Source: GWB1-54-5 sp035290085 (GTDB lineage: Bacteria > Patescibacteriota > Gracilibacteria > Peribacterales > Peribacteraceae). Taken from it: a stretch of DNA of 8,717 nt. The translations under genes were made by a program, and so were the position numbers. The notes under the pieces were generated by a model. That model saw nothing but the letters and a program-made list of their open reading frames with translations. It did no database searches and was not told the DNA's origin. Below are positions 1 to 5,395 of the stretch, one piece after another (position 1 is the stretch's first letter; each line of letters begins with the position of its first letter). The stretch spans positions 1 through 8,717 of the forward strand of contig DATDVK010000030.1 in NCBI GenBank assembly GCA_035290085.1. The letters are read 5' to 3'.

Positions 1-202
1 GGTGCCGGAAGAGCATGGGCACATCCGCCATGGCGACGATGTGGAAAGTGAATGCGACTGCCTTTGCGCCTATGAATACCGAGAGCACGAAGAAGATCCA
101 GAAAAGGGAGCGCCGGAGCAGGATCGCAGAGCGTGCTTTGGGGCGCAGGTGCGCTTCCTGGATTTTTTTGATGACCGATGCGGAGAGCTTGGAGGGTGTC
201 AT
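1..202 (-). CDS. Partial membrane protein, probable partner of the adjacent ECF sigma factor
   Basis: This reading frame starts at ATG 202-200 and runs off the left edge, so only 67 residues are visible. It begins MTPSKLSASVIKKIQ. Residues 1-31 are polar and strongly basic (KK, RPKAR, LLRR). A hydrophobic segment follows at about residues 33-56 (LFWIFFVLSVFIGAKAVAF and onward), so one membrane helix with a cytoplasmic N-terminus is expected. The start overlaps the stop codon of the upstream sigma factor gene as ATGA, the usual sign of translational coupling. In many bacteria the gene directly after an ECF sigma gene encodes its membrane-bound anti-sigma factor. That role is inferred from position and topology: I see no zinc-binding HxxxCxxC motif in the visible part. 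The rest of the protein is outside the window. Confidence 0.72.
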   Translation of the reverse strand, partial: MTPSKLSASVIKKIQEAHLRPKARSAILLRRSLFWIFFVLSVFIGAKAVAFTFHIVAMADVPMLFRH

Positions 203-801
203 GGTTGGGAGGGGGGATGGGAGCGTTCCCAGTGCTGCTGGAATTGCTTCTTCGCACGGTGCAGCAGCGTCGCCACTGTGCCGGGAGGTTTGCGGAGAAT
301 GTCGGAGATCGCGTCGTACTCGTGCCCTTCCAGGTACCGGAGGATGAGGACATCACGGTACGGGAGCGGCAGCGCTTGCAGCACCTTCCCCACGTGCCTG
401 GCGCGCCGCTTGCGGTCGAGCGCTTCGCCGAGTCCCAGCTCTTCCGAGGGGAGATCGAAGAGGGCGGCGTCGAGTTCCACCGCCTTGTCCATCCCGCGGG
501 AACTACGCTTCCGGACGGTGGAGATGAGGGTGTTGTGTGCTATGCGGTAGATCCAGCTCCGAAACGGGAGGTCGGGCTGGTAGTCGTTTAAGTTCAGCCA
601 GGTTTTTATGAATACTTCCTGCAGCACGTCCTGCGCATCGGCCCGGCTGATGCTGGAGATGCGGAGAATGTACCGCAGGAGCGGTGCTTCGTACCGCTCG
701 ACGAGCTTCTCAAATTCGTTGAGATCCTGCAGTGCAGTTGCAACGAGCGCCGCATCCTCTGCGGCGCCGTCGCTCTGTGAGTGCTGGTCGCGGTCATCCA
801 T
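199..801 (-). CDS. ECF-type RNA polymerase sigma factor (sigma-70 family)
   Basis: Encodes about 200 residues and should direct RNA polymerase to a specific promoter set in response to a signal. Region 2 spans about residues 29-99, with the core-binding and -10-recognition helices DVLQEVFIKTW (58-68) and FRSWIYRIAHN (80-90). An acidic linker follows, then region 4 at about 134-190, with LPLPYRDVLILRYLEG leading into a helix-turn-helix (YDAISDILRKPPGTVATLLHRAKK). No region 1 or 3 is present, which fits the ECF class. I chose ATG 801 because CAGGGAGAA lies directly before it. An in-frame ATG at 894 would add 31 residues and overlap the upstream stop as ATGA, but its extra sequence crosses a strong hairpin and looks unlike a sigma N-terminus. 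The gene follows the secreted repeat protein and overlaps the membrane protein at the left edge. Family assignment is firm; the regulon is unknown. Confidence 0.93.
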   Translation of the reverse strand: MDDRDQHSQSDGAAEDAALVATALQDLNEFEKLVERYEAPLLRYILRISSISRADAQDVLQEVFIKTWLNLNDYQPDLPFRSWIYRIAHNTLISTVRKRSSRGMDKAVELDAALFDLPSEELGLGEALDRKRRARHVGKVLQALPLPYRDVLILRYLEGHEYDAISDILRKPPGTVATLLHRAKKQFQQHWERSHPPSQP

Positions 802-810
802 TTCTCCCTG
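802..810 (-). promoter_or_regulatory. Ribosome binding site deciding the ECF sigma start at 801
   Basis: Read on the minus strand this is CAGGGAGAA directly followed by ATG. The purine-rich core AGGGAG is a good Shine-Dalgarno match, although close to the start codon. It favours 801 over 894 as the start of the sigma factor. It stands out because several other genes in the window have no recognisable ribosome binding site. Confidence 0.55.
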
Positions 811-835
811 TGTGCATTGCGGCTGCAGTATAGCA

Positions 836-861
836 ACAACCTCCGCGTTGGCGGAGGTTGT
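836..861. promoter_or_regulatory. 11-bp perfect hairpin between the secreted protein gene and the sigma gene
   Basis: Positions 836-846 (ACAACCTCCGC) are the exact reverse complement of 851-861, with a 4-base loop. It lies in the 89-base gap between the stop at 891 and the sigma start at 801. On the minus strand it is not followed by a T-run (TTGCTATACTGC comes next), so it is not a standard intrinsic terminator. Possible roles are an mRNA-processing or stability element, or partial attenuation that lowers sigma expression relative to the secreted protein. One arm carries CCTCC on the mRNA and the other GGAGG, so pairing with nearby ribosome-binding sequence is conceivable. Its function is inferred; the pairing is seen directly. 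Confidence 0.5.
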
Positions 862-890
862 GTCTCCCTGCAGTGAGAGGAAACGGCCAG

Positions 891-1505
891 TCATCTACCG
901 TCCGAAGAGCCAGATTCCCCTCTTCCAAACCTTCCCATACCTTTCCCCATGCCTCTGTGGCCGCCTCCCATGCGGCCGCCAGGCATCCCTTGGCCGTTCT
1001 TCCCTGCGGCCATTTGCTGGATGCGTTCCACTTGTTCGGGGTCCGTCGTTGTGATGGTGATGCGCACGCCGCTTTCAATGTTCTCCTGTGTCACAGTGAC
1101 ATCATCTTGGTGTGGTCTCCCTTCGGGCTGCTCACGGGACTGGATCATTGCGACTGCGTCGGCATTGTCCGAGGTGATCTCGATCTGCACGCCGTTCTCA
1201 AGGTTCGTGACGGAGTGCTGAATCGACTGCATCAGTACAAACTTGTCTGTCTGTGTATGGAGCTGCTTCAGCATGTCAGAGTCGTCAGTCGTGACGGTGG
1301 TCTGGATGCCGTTCTCAAGTTTAGTGACCTGTACGGTGACCTTGTCGCTCTGTCCGCCGGGCCCAAAACCGAAACCGAATCCACCGTGCATGCCTCCCTG
1401 CTTTTCCCCTCCCCTGCCGCCGAATGCTTCTGCGGTGGAGGCGCCGATGATCAGGCTGAGTGCGAGGAGCGGCACGACCAGGAGAGATATCTTTGAAAGG
1501 TTCAT
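891..1505 (-). CDS. Secreted protein with three ~30-residue repeats and Gly/Met/His-rich flanks
   Basis: A 204-residue protein I do not recognise as a named family. Residues 1-27 are a clear Sec signal peptide (KISLLVVPLLALSLIIGAS, cleavage probably after AEA). A Gly-rich stretch with MHGG and repeated FG pairs follows (28-52). Then come three imperfect copies of one unit at about 56-85, 97-124 and 136-165, each of the form VT-x-LENGVQI-x-ITSDD-x(4)-IQ. The C-terminus (168-204) is rich in Gly, Met, Arg and His (MPGGRMGGGHRGMGKGMG). The unit looks like two beta strands plus a short helix. Met/His-rich flanks can bind metals such as copper, but this is only a suggestion here. It is the first gene of a minus-strand cluster with an ECF sigma factor, so it could be a sensed or regulated envelope protein. 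No Shine-Dalgarno site precedes ATG 1505. Confidence 0.85.
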   Translation of the reverse strand: MNLSKISLLVVPLLALSLIIGASTAEAFGGRGGEKQGGMHGGFGFGFGPGGQSDKVTVQVTKLENGIQTTVTTDDSDMLKQLHTQTDKFVLMQSIQHSVTNLENGVQIEITSDNADAVAMIQSREQPEGRPHQDDVTVTQENIESGVRITITTTDPEQVERIQQMAAGKNGQGMPGGRMGGGHRGMGKGMGRFGRGESGSSDGR

Positions 1506-1539
1506 AGTGTGATGAGAGAAAGTGATAGAAAAAGATGAG

Positions 1540-1560
1540 TATCCGGAATCTCACCCACTA
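1540..1560. promoter_or_regulatory. Shared motif, copy 1, upstream of the secreted repeat protein
   Basis: TATCCGGAATCTCACCCACTA aligns with 5321-5342 (catcgggaactcttaccaacga) at 16 of 21 positions with one gap. Both copies lie in divergent intergenic regions, with the same orientation relative to a minus-strand exported-protein gene and 34 and 42 bases before its ATG. It may be a promoter element or an operator shared by the two modules. The match is only marginally better than chance, so treat it as a candidate. Confidence 0.27.
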
Positions 1561-1593
1561 CTACGCGGTGCACCCGGATTTTCTTTCATTTTC

Positions 1594-1602
1594 TGCTACA
1601 CT
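1594..1602 (+). promoter_or_regulatory. Extended -10 promoter element for the 86-residue gene
   Basis: TGCTACACT has the TG-n extension plus TACACT, a good -10 hexamer. Exactly 6 bases separate it from ATG 1609, so transcription should start at or next to the start codon and give a leaderless mRNA. No convincing -35 box is visible, which is tolerated by extended -10 promoters. The lack of a Shine-Dalgarno site fits. Confidence 0.45.
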
Positions 1603-1608
1603 TTTCCT

Positions 1609-1869
1609 ATGCTCGCAAAGCGCTCCGGTCTCTACCTCATCGTCTTCCTCCTCGTGTTTGGGTACGTCGGGCTCGTCTTCACCGCGAAGCGTCAGCCGCA
1701 GGTGCAGGATGCTCCCCTCTCCTACCCTTCGGAGGAAGAGTGTGAGGAGGTAACGGGGAAAGAATGCAGCTTTGTGATGTGCGATCTCATTCCGGAGGGC
1801 AAGACGTTTGAGGAAGTGTGCGGGAGGGGGTTTACAGAGGGGTGGCAGCCGCAGCAGCTCTCTTCGTAA
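1609..1869 (+). CDS. Small membrane-anchored protein with a four-cysteine domain
   Basis: An 86-residue protein of unknown function. Residues 7-24 (GLYLIVFLLVFGYVGLVF) form an N-terminal membrane anchor or uncleaved signal. The remaining ~60 residues should face outside. This part has cysteines at 45, 53, 58 and 71 in the order EEC, KEC, VMC, EVC, within a compact segment ending GFTEGWQP, so two disulfides or a metal site are possible. The start at 1609 is preferred over an in-frame ATG at 1522, because the extra 29 residues look like translated intergenic DNA and an extended -10 element ends 7 bases before 1609. The gene ends 17 bases before the lipoprotein gene and is probably co-transcribed with it. 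Both products are exported, so a joint envelope role is possible. Confidence 0.75.
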   Translation: MLAKRSGLYLIVFLLVFGYVGLVFTAKRQPQVQDAPLSYPSEEECEEVTGKECSFVMCDLIPEGKTFEEVCGRGFTEGWQPQQLSS

Positions 1870-1886
1870 AGGTGTAGGATGTTCCC

Positions 1887-2576
1887 ATGAAGGCACGGTG
1901 GAGCATCCTCTTTTTTCTGCTGCCGCTCGCGGCATGCAGCAGCGGAGGGTACACTGATGTCTCTCTCCCCGTTCCTCGCGCTATGGAGCCCGGTGCTACC
2001 ATTTCTTTGCCGCCGCCTGCGAAGCGCGGGGGGCTTTCGGTGGAAGAAGCAATGCTGCAGCGCCGTTCGGTGCGGGTGTTTACGGAAGCAGAACTGACAC
2101 TCCAGGAAGTGTCGCAATTGCTGTGGGCGCTGCAGGGCATCACGAGTGAACAGGGCGGACGCATTGCTCCCTCTGCCGGTGCGCTCTACCCGCTTGAAGT
2201 CTACGTCGCTCTCCCGCAGGGGTTCTACCACTATAGTCCGCGCGGGCACATCCTCACGCTGCGGGAGAAGGCCGATGTGCGCGATGTCATTGCCCGGAGT
2301 TCCCTGGGGCAGGCATCCGTCGATGATGCTGCAGCGGTGTTCCTCATCACGGGAGTGGTGGAGCGCACGGCGCAGAAGTACGGGGAACGTGCGGAACGCT
2401 ACGTGCATCTGGAAGCCGGTCATGCGGCACAGAACCTGCTCCTGCAGGCAGTAGCACTCGGTCTCGGGAGCGTGCCGGTCGGGGCGTTCAACGATGCGCG
2501 CCTGCAGAGTGATCTCTTCCTTCCGGGAGATCACAAGCCTCTGTACGTGCTGCCGGTGGGGCATGCTGCACAGTGA
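1887..2576 (+). CDS. Lipoprotein of the SagB-type nitroreductase/dehydrogenase family
   Basis: A 229-residue member of the FMN-dependent nitroreductase superfamily, SagB/ThcOx branch. Family features in order: RRSVRVF (59-65), QLLWALQGI (77-85), RIAPSAGALYPLEVYV (92-107), the helix RYVHLEAGHAAQNLLLQAVALG (171-192), and GSVPVGAF followed by LYVLPVGH (194-226). These form the flavin-binding core. Family members use FMN for two-electron redox reactions; SagB itself oxidises azolines to azoles in peptide natural products. Here the protein starts with a lipoprotein signal (MKARWSILFFLLPLAAC, lipobox LAAC, lipidated Cys17), so it should be tethered outside the membrane. No cyclodehydratase or precursor peptide lies nearby, so azole formation is unsupported and the substrate is unknown. 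An AGGA lies about 7 bases before the ATG, and the same stretch can be read as TAGGAT six bases before it. Confidence 0.9.
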   Translation: MKARWSILFFLLPLAACSSGGYTDVSLPVPRAMEPGATISLPPPAKRGGLSVEEAMLQRRSVRVFTEAELTLQEVSQLLWALQGITSEQGGRIAPSAGALYPLEVYVALPQGFYHYSPRGHILTLREKADVRDVIARSSLGQASVDDAAAVFLITGVVERTAQKYGERAERYVHLEAGHAAQNLLLQAVALGLGSVPVGAFNDARLQSDLFLPGDHKPLYVLPVGHAAQ

Positions 2577-2636
2577 TGGATATGATTGTCCCGTTTTTTC
2601 TTTCCATCCTCCGGGGCGAGAGTAGGTTTTGCGCTC

Positions 2637-2825
2637 ATGGCAAAATTCTTCGCACATGGCGGGCCTCCCAGAACGCAGCGCGAGTATGTGAAGGCAGCAA
2701 CCGATTGCATAGGAGGAGGAGCGTTGGAACACGCAGCTTTGCTCATAAGGAGAATAACGGATGAATCTGTCCGCGGGTGCCTCATTGCTCTTCTGGAGGA
2801 GAAGAAGACAAAGCCTCCCCGGTAA
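2637..2825 (+). CDS. Small hypothetical protein, 62 residues
   Basis: I do not recognise this protein. It reads MAKFFAHGGPPRTQREYVKA, then an Ala/Leu-rich helical stretch (ALEHAALLIRRITDESVRGCLIALLEEKK) and a basic tail, TKPPR. There is no signal peptide or membrane segment; two cysteines are present. ATG 2637 is preferred over the upstream in-frame ATG 2586, because the extra 17 residues derive from T-rich DNA that looks intergenic, and a weak promoter-like TTTCCA-N16-TAGGTT (2601-2628) ends 8 bases before 2637. The gene lies in the 287-base gap between two better-supported genes, and its amino-acid composition looks coding. It could still be a chance reading frame. Confidence 0.5.
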   Translation: MAKFFAHGGPPRTQREYVKAATDCIGGGALEHAALLIRRITDESVRGCLIALLEEKKTKPPR

Positions 2826-2853
2826 TTGACAGAACACATGTTCGGAGTATTTT
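2826..2853 (+). promoter_or_regulatory. Sigma-70-type promoter of the ASCH-like gene
   Basis: A perfect -35 box TTGACA (2826-2831), a 16-base spacer and TATTTT (2848-2853) make this one of the two clearest promoters in the window. The transcript would start about 2-4 bases before ATG 2864, essentially leaderless. The -35 box begins at the stop codon region of the preceding small gene, so the ASCH-like gene has its own control. Confidence 0.6.
2832..2843. promoter_or_regulatory. LexA-like operator (GAAC-N4-GTTC) inside the promoter spacer
   Basis: GAACACATGTTC is an inverted repeat with 5-base arms, GAACA and TGTTC. It fits the GAACRNRYGTTC core of the LexA/DinR box known from Gram-positive bacteria. 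It begins directly after the -35 box and lies fully between -35 and -10, the classical place for a repressor site. The sequence match is direct. Control by LexA is inference, because the motif used in this lineage is not visible here. Confidence 0.5.
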
Positions 2854-2863
2854 GCATCTTACA

Positions 2864-3223
2864 ATGCGAAGATTTTCCCTCTCCAATGGGAGTCCACTGG
2901 ATGCGGAGGAAGGTCAGGCAGTGGTGTGCATTGTTCCGTACTCGGAGGCGGCGTACGGGTTTGATGCCGGCGAGGAACTACGGGTTCTCACGAGTACGGG
3001 GGAGAGGCGGGCAACTGTTCTGAGGAGCACACATACGCATCCTTTCAACGGTATTCCGGATGAAATAGCCAAGGAAGCTGGTTTTGAGAGCGGACTGCAG
3101 GTGGCAGAGCGCTTTCCCCACACTCCTCTCGGGTTGGTCGCTGTTGTGCGGTTTCGCGTCCATGAGGTGATCATGCAGCCGGAAACGCTGTTAGAAAGAG
3201 TACGGAGGACGCTCGGATGGTGA
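2864..3223 (+). CDS. Small protein, possibly ASCH/PUA-like domain
   Basis: A 119-residue soluble protein without signal peptide. Its middle has a pattern reminiscent of ASCH domains (PUA-like fold, often RNA-binding): a polar segment with GEELRVLTSTGERRATVLRS, then IPDEIAKEAGFES, a common feature of ASCH proteins after the central strands, and a final beta strand GLVAVVRFRV. A short helix (LLERVRRTLGW) ends it. The family call is tentative and made by eye. The start at 2864 sits just after a strong promoter; the in-frame ATG at 2777 would overlap the upstream gene and include the promoter itself, so it is rejected. A LexA-like palindrome within the promoter suggests stress control. A terminator follows the stop codon directly. 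Confidence 0.8.
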   Translation: MRRFSLSNGSPLDAEEGQAVVCIVPYSEAAYGFDAGEELRVLTSTGERRATVLRSTHTHPFNGIPDEIAKEAGFESGLQVAERFPHTPLGLVAVVRFRVHEVIMQPETLLERVRRTLGW

Positions 3224-3226
3224 GAT

Positions 3227-3265
3227 AAAAAAAGAGACCCCCGTCTGGGAGCCTCTTCTTTTTTT
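3227..3265. terminator. Bidirectional intrinsic terminator
   Basis: An A-run (3227-3233), a GC-rich stem with loop (GAG-A-CCC ... GGG-AG-CCTC) and a T-rich tail (3256-3265) read as an intrinsic terminator on both strands. It sits between the convergent ends of the ASCH-like gene (stop 3223) and the surface protein gene (stop 3275) and should serve both. Confidence 0.8.
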
Positions 3266-3274
3266 CTCAGTGTT

Positions 3275-5278
3275 CTACTTTTCCAAATGCCAGAGCGTTG
3301 AGTCTGCGGTATGTACCTGTATCTGGCAGAAGTCTGCGGTACATGTGCCATCGGTTTCGATTCCTGCGAGGCTCGTTCCCCCGTCCAGTTCCTCTGCCAG
3401 GATGTAATCCCGTGCAGCGGTGCCAAGTGTGAGTTGGATGGTGTCGGACCGCAGCACCGGTGCGACGTCGCCATGGACCTCGAAGGCGGTTTTGGTATTG
3501 GACGGGATGACAAACCCTCCTCCAGTCATGTCTCCAAAGCGAATCTGTGAGAGGTTGGATACTGATACATTCCTCTGGAGAATGGTGTCCACGACACTGT
3601 CCCCGTTCGTGTCTGCCCAGAGGGCGTAGTTCTGCACGTTTCCCAGATTGCGGGGGTTGGTTTCCTCTCCGAAGAGAAGTCCGGTGAGGAGGATATCCTG
3701 CGCTTCATTCGCCTGTATCTCCACGCGTGAGAGCAGGATGTTCTTCTGTCCTGCTCTCGCCGTAGCGGAGGCTATGAGCGGTATTTCCTGTACGGTCATG
3801 CTGGTTGCGGGCAGTGGATTGCACTCCACAAGCACTTTGGTGTCTACATTGTTGTTACTTGGGTTTTGATCGTTCGTATCCGAATCAGCTTCAAAGAGGC
3901 CCCGTACTGTTCCGTTGCACTGCGCATCTGGGTCTACTTTGAACACGAGTGGTGCCACGGTTCCGATGTGTGGGCCCATGTCGCCGAAGGCGCAGAGAAT
4001 GGCATGGGAGAACTCCTCAGCCTCTTCGCCGGGCACGTCGTACACTGGCCGGACAATTTCTTTGCAGCGGGAGTCGGATACCGCCGCGTTGTAGTGCAGC
4101 CACATAGAAGGATTGGAAAGGATGACAAGGGTGTTCTCTGCTGTCTTGGGGCCGGCGTTCGCGAGATTGATGCCGTACTTCACCTGTCCGCCGGGGGTGG
4201 TGCGGTCGTCGTACGACACCGAGAGCGAGAGATCCGCTTCCTGCGGTTGGTCGCATTGGATCAATGCTTTCGTGTAGCCGAAGTTATTCTCCGGCTTGGG
4301 GTCCTGCGGTCTCTCATCGGAGACCGAGCCCTTGGTGGCGATGGTTGCCCCGCAGGGTGCTTCCTTCTGTACGTGGAATGTCAGGGGTGTTGCGGTGGCG
4401 ACGTTCGCAGGGAGAGTACCGAGGTCACAGACGATGAGGGCGTACTCCCCCGTGCCGGGTTTTTCGATCCTGCACTCCCTCCCCTCCTCCGGCTGGATGA
4501 GGAGCGGCACAATGAGTGTTGGGTTGTAGACGAGGTTCATCCGAACATTGTAGGCATCCTGTGGGCCGTTATTCGTTGCGGAGAGCACGTACTCAAATTT
4601 CTCTCCGGGTGCCAGGCTCCCGGGTCCCTGCACGGAGAAAGAGAGGTCTGCCCCGCGCTCGGGGTTTCCCGTGGACCTGAGTGCCATGCCGTCGGCAAGA
4701 ACAAAGCTGTTTGCCTGGTTACTGAGCTGCACGCGCACACTGCTTTCCTTTTCTACTCTGATTTCGGCAAGGCGCTGCCAGGTGCGGCCGAGGAAGGAAT
4801 CACCGACAGGGGGTTTCGCCTGATTCGCAACTGCCTGGATGGTTGGCATTGCTTCTGTGGTGATTTCGTATGTCGCATTCGTCGCGAGTGCGGGAAAGGA
4901 GTCCCATGTTGCGAGCACCTCGTAGGTGCCTGGTTGCAGGCGTGTGAAGTTCCATTCTGCCTGCGCAGTTTTCTTCTGATTTCTTTGCGGTTCTGCAAAC
5001 CGGAAATCGGACTGCCAGCCTGCAAAAGGGACCACTGTCCAATTTCCCTTGGTGCGGAAGTCCCTGTCTCCGTCGTCCACGGTGGAGATGAATGGGATGC
5101 TCTCCGGCTGAGGGATGGGAATGGGCTGCGGCCGGTCTGGCAGTGATGGTGCCGGAAGTACGGTGGAGGAAATTGGTTTTCTTGCTGCCCGGAGGGAGGA
5201 GGCACTCGCTGTGGGTGCTACTACCTGCGTGAGCAGTAAGCCGAGCGAGAGCACGGCGAGAGATCTGTAGGAGATCAT
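3275..5278 (-). CDS. Secreted multidomain surface protein with two DUF11 repeats
   Basis: About 667 residues with a Sec signal peptide (1-27, SLAVLSLGLLLTQVVAPTASAS) and a Pro-rich linker (35-62). Residues ~66-202 resemble the golvesin C-terminal/Xly-type carbohydrate-binding domain: VDDGDRDF, GTYEVLATW, ATNATYEI and a final SFVLADGMAL. Two DUF11 domains follow, at ~210-342 and ~346-486, each with ADLSxSV, GPxxAxN and a DPKPENN or DQNPSNN turn. Each has four cysteines (269, 284, 309, 342 and 405, 429, 454, 486) with similar spacing. The C-terminal part (~493-667) is a beta-rich domain with ADTNGDSVVDT and a CTADFC pair. No sortase motif or C-terminal membrane anchor is seen, so it may be released or held in a surface layer. 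Start 5278 begins the signal peptide directly; in-frame ATG codons up to 5323 add unlikely residues. It is divergent from an ECF sigma gene. Confidence 0.9.
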   Translation of the reverse strand: MISYRSLAVLSLGLLLTQVVAPTASASSLRAARKPISSTVLPAPSLPDRPQPIPIPQPESIPFISTVDDGDRDFRTKGNWTVVPFAGWQSDFRFAEPQRNQKKTAQAEWNFTRLQPGTYEVLATWDSFPALATNATYEITTEAMPTIQAVANQAKPPVGDSFLGRTWQRLAEIRVEKESSVRVQLSNQANSFVLADGMALRSTGNPERGADLSFSVQGPGSLAPGEKFEYVLSATNNGPQDAYNVRMNLVYNPTLIVPLLIQPEEGRECRIEKPGTGEYALIVCDLGTLPANVATATPLTFHVQKEAPCGATIATKGSVSDERPQDPKPENNFGYTKALIQCDQPQEADLSLSVSYDDRTTPGGQVKYGINLANAGPKTAENTLVILSNPSMWLHYNAAVSDSRCKEIVRPVYDVPGEEAEEFSHAILCAFGDMGPHIGTVAPLVFKVDPDAQCNGTVRGLFEADSDTNDQNPSNNNVDTKVLVECNPLPATSMTVQEIPLIASATARAGQKNILLSRVEIQANEAQDILLTGLLFGEETNPRNLGNVQNYALWADTNGDSVVDTILQRNVSVSNLSQIRFGDMTGGGFVIPSNTKTAFEVHGDVAPVLRSDTIQLTLGTAARDYILAEELDGGTSLAGIETDGTCTADFCQIQVHTADSTLWHLEK

Positions 5279-5320
5279 GGAGAAAGTTGGAAAGAGATAA
5301 TCACTCTGTGAGACGCACAT

Positions 5321-5342
5321 CATCGGGAACTCTTACCAACGA
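5321..5342. promoter_or_regulatory. Shared motif, copy 2, upstream of the surface protein
   Basis: This 22-base stretch (catcgggaactcttaccaac plus ga) is the second copy of the motif described at 1540-1560. It is 42 bases before the surface protein ATG on the minus strand and directly before the -35 box of the divergent sigma gene. On the plus strand it contains GGGAAC, which resembles the GGAAC -35 core of ECF promoters, so autoregulation of the sigma gene is another reading. Evidence is weak. Confidence 0.27.
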
Positions 5343-5370
5343 TTGACATAAAAAATAAATATGATACATT
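5343..5370 (+). promoter_or_regulatory. Sigma-70-type promoter of the second ECF sigma gene
   Basis: TTGACA (5343-5348), a 16-base A/T-rich spacer and TACATT (5365-5370) form a good housekeeping promoter. The expected 5' leader is about 20 bases before ATG 5396. No clear Shine-Dalgarno site is seen in the leader (ATCTGCTTCCGTCAACC). Confidence 0.6.
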
Positions 5371-5395
5371 TTTCTCTCATCTGCTTCCGTCAACC

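Noticed and set aside
1..591. Overlapping plus-strand frames opposite the first sigma factor
   Set aside because: Low-complexity Arg/Ser/Cys-rich translations antisense to a clear sigma factor.
826..831. TATACT on the minus strand as a -10 box of the first sigma gene
   Set aside because: No -35 box lies at suitable distance (the upstream sequence is the hairpin) and no TG-n extension is present.
802..894. N-terminal extension of the first sigma factor to ATG 894
   Set aside because: ATGA overlap is attractive, but a good ribosome binding site precedes 801, the gap holds a strong hairpin, and the extra residues are not sigma-like. It is kept as an alternative.
2577..2636. T-rich stretch after the nitroreductase gene as a terminator
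   Set aside because: There is a T-run (2594-2599) but no stem before it that forms a convincing hairpin.
1722..2837. A 371-codon open frame on the minus strand opposite the nitroreductase-family gene
   Set aside because: It crosses two real plus-strand genes and a promoter region, and its translation shows no family features.
3866..5146. A 426-codon open frame on the plus strand opposite the surface protein gene
   Set aside because: It lies fully antisense to a protein with signal peptide and recognisable domains; its translation has no domain logic and is rich in Cys, Arg, Gly and His, as expected for a shadow frame.
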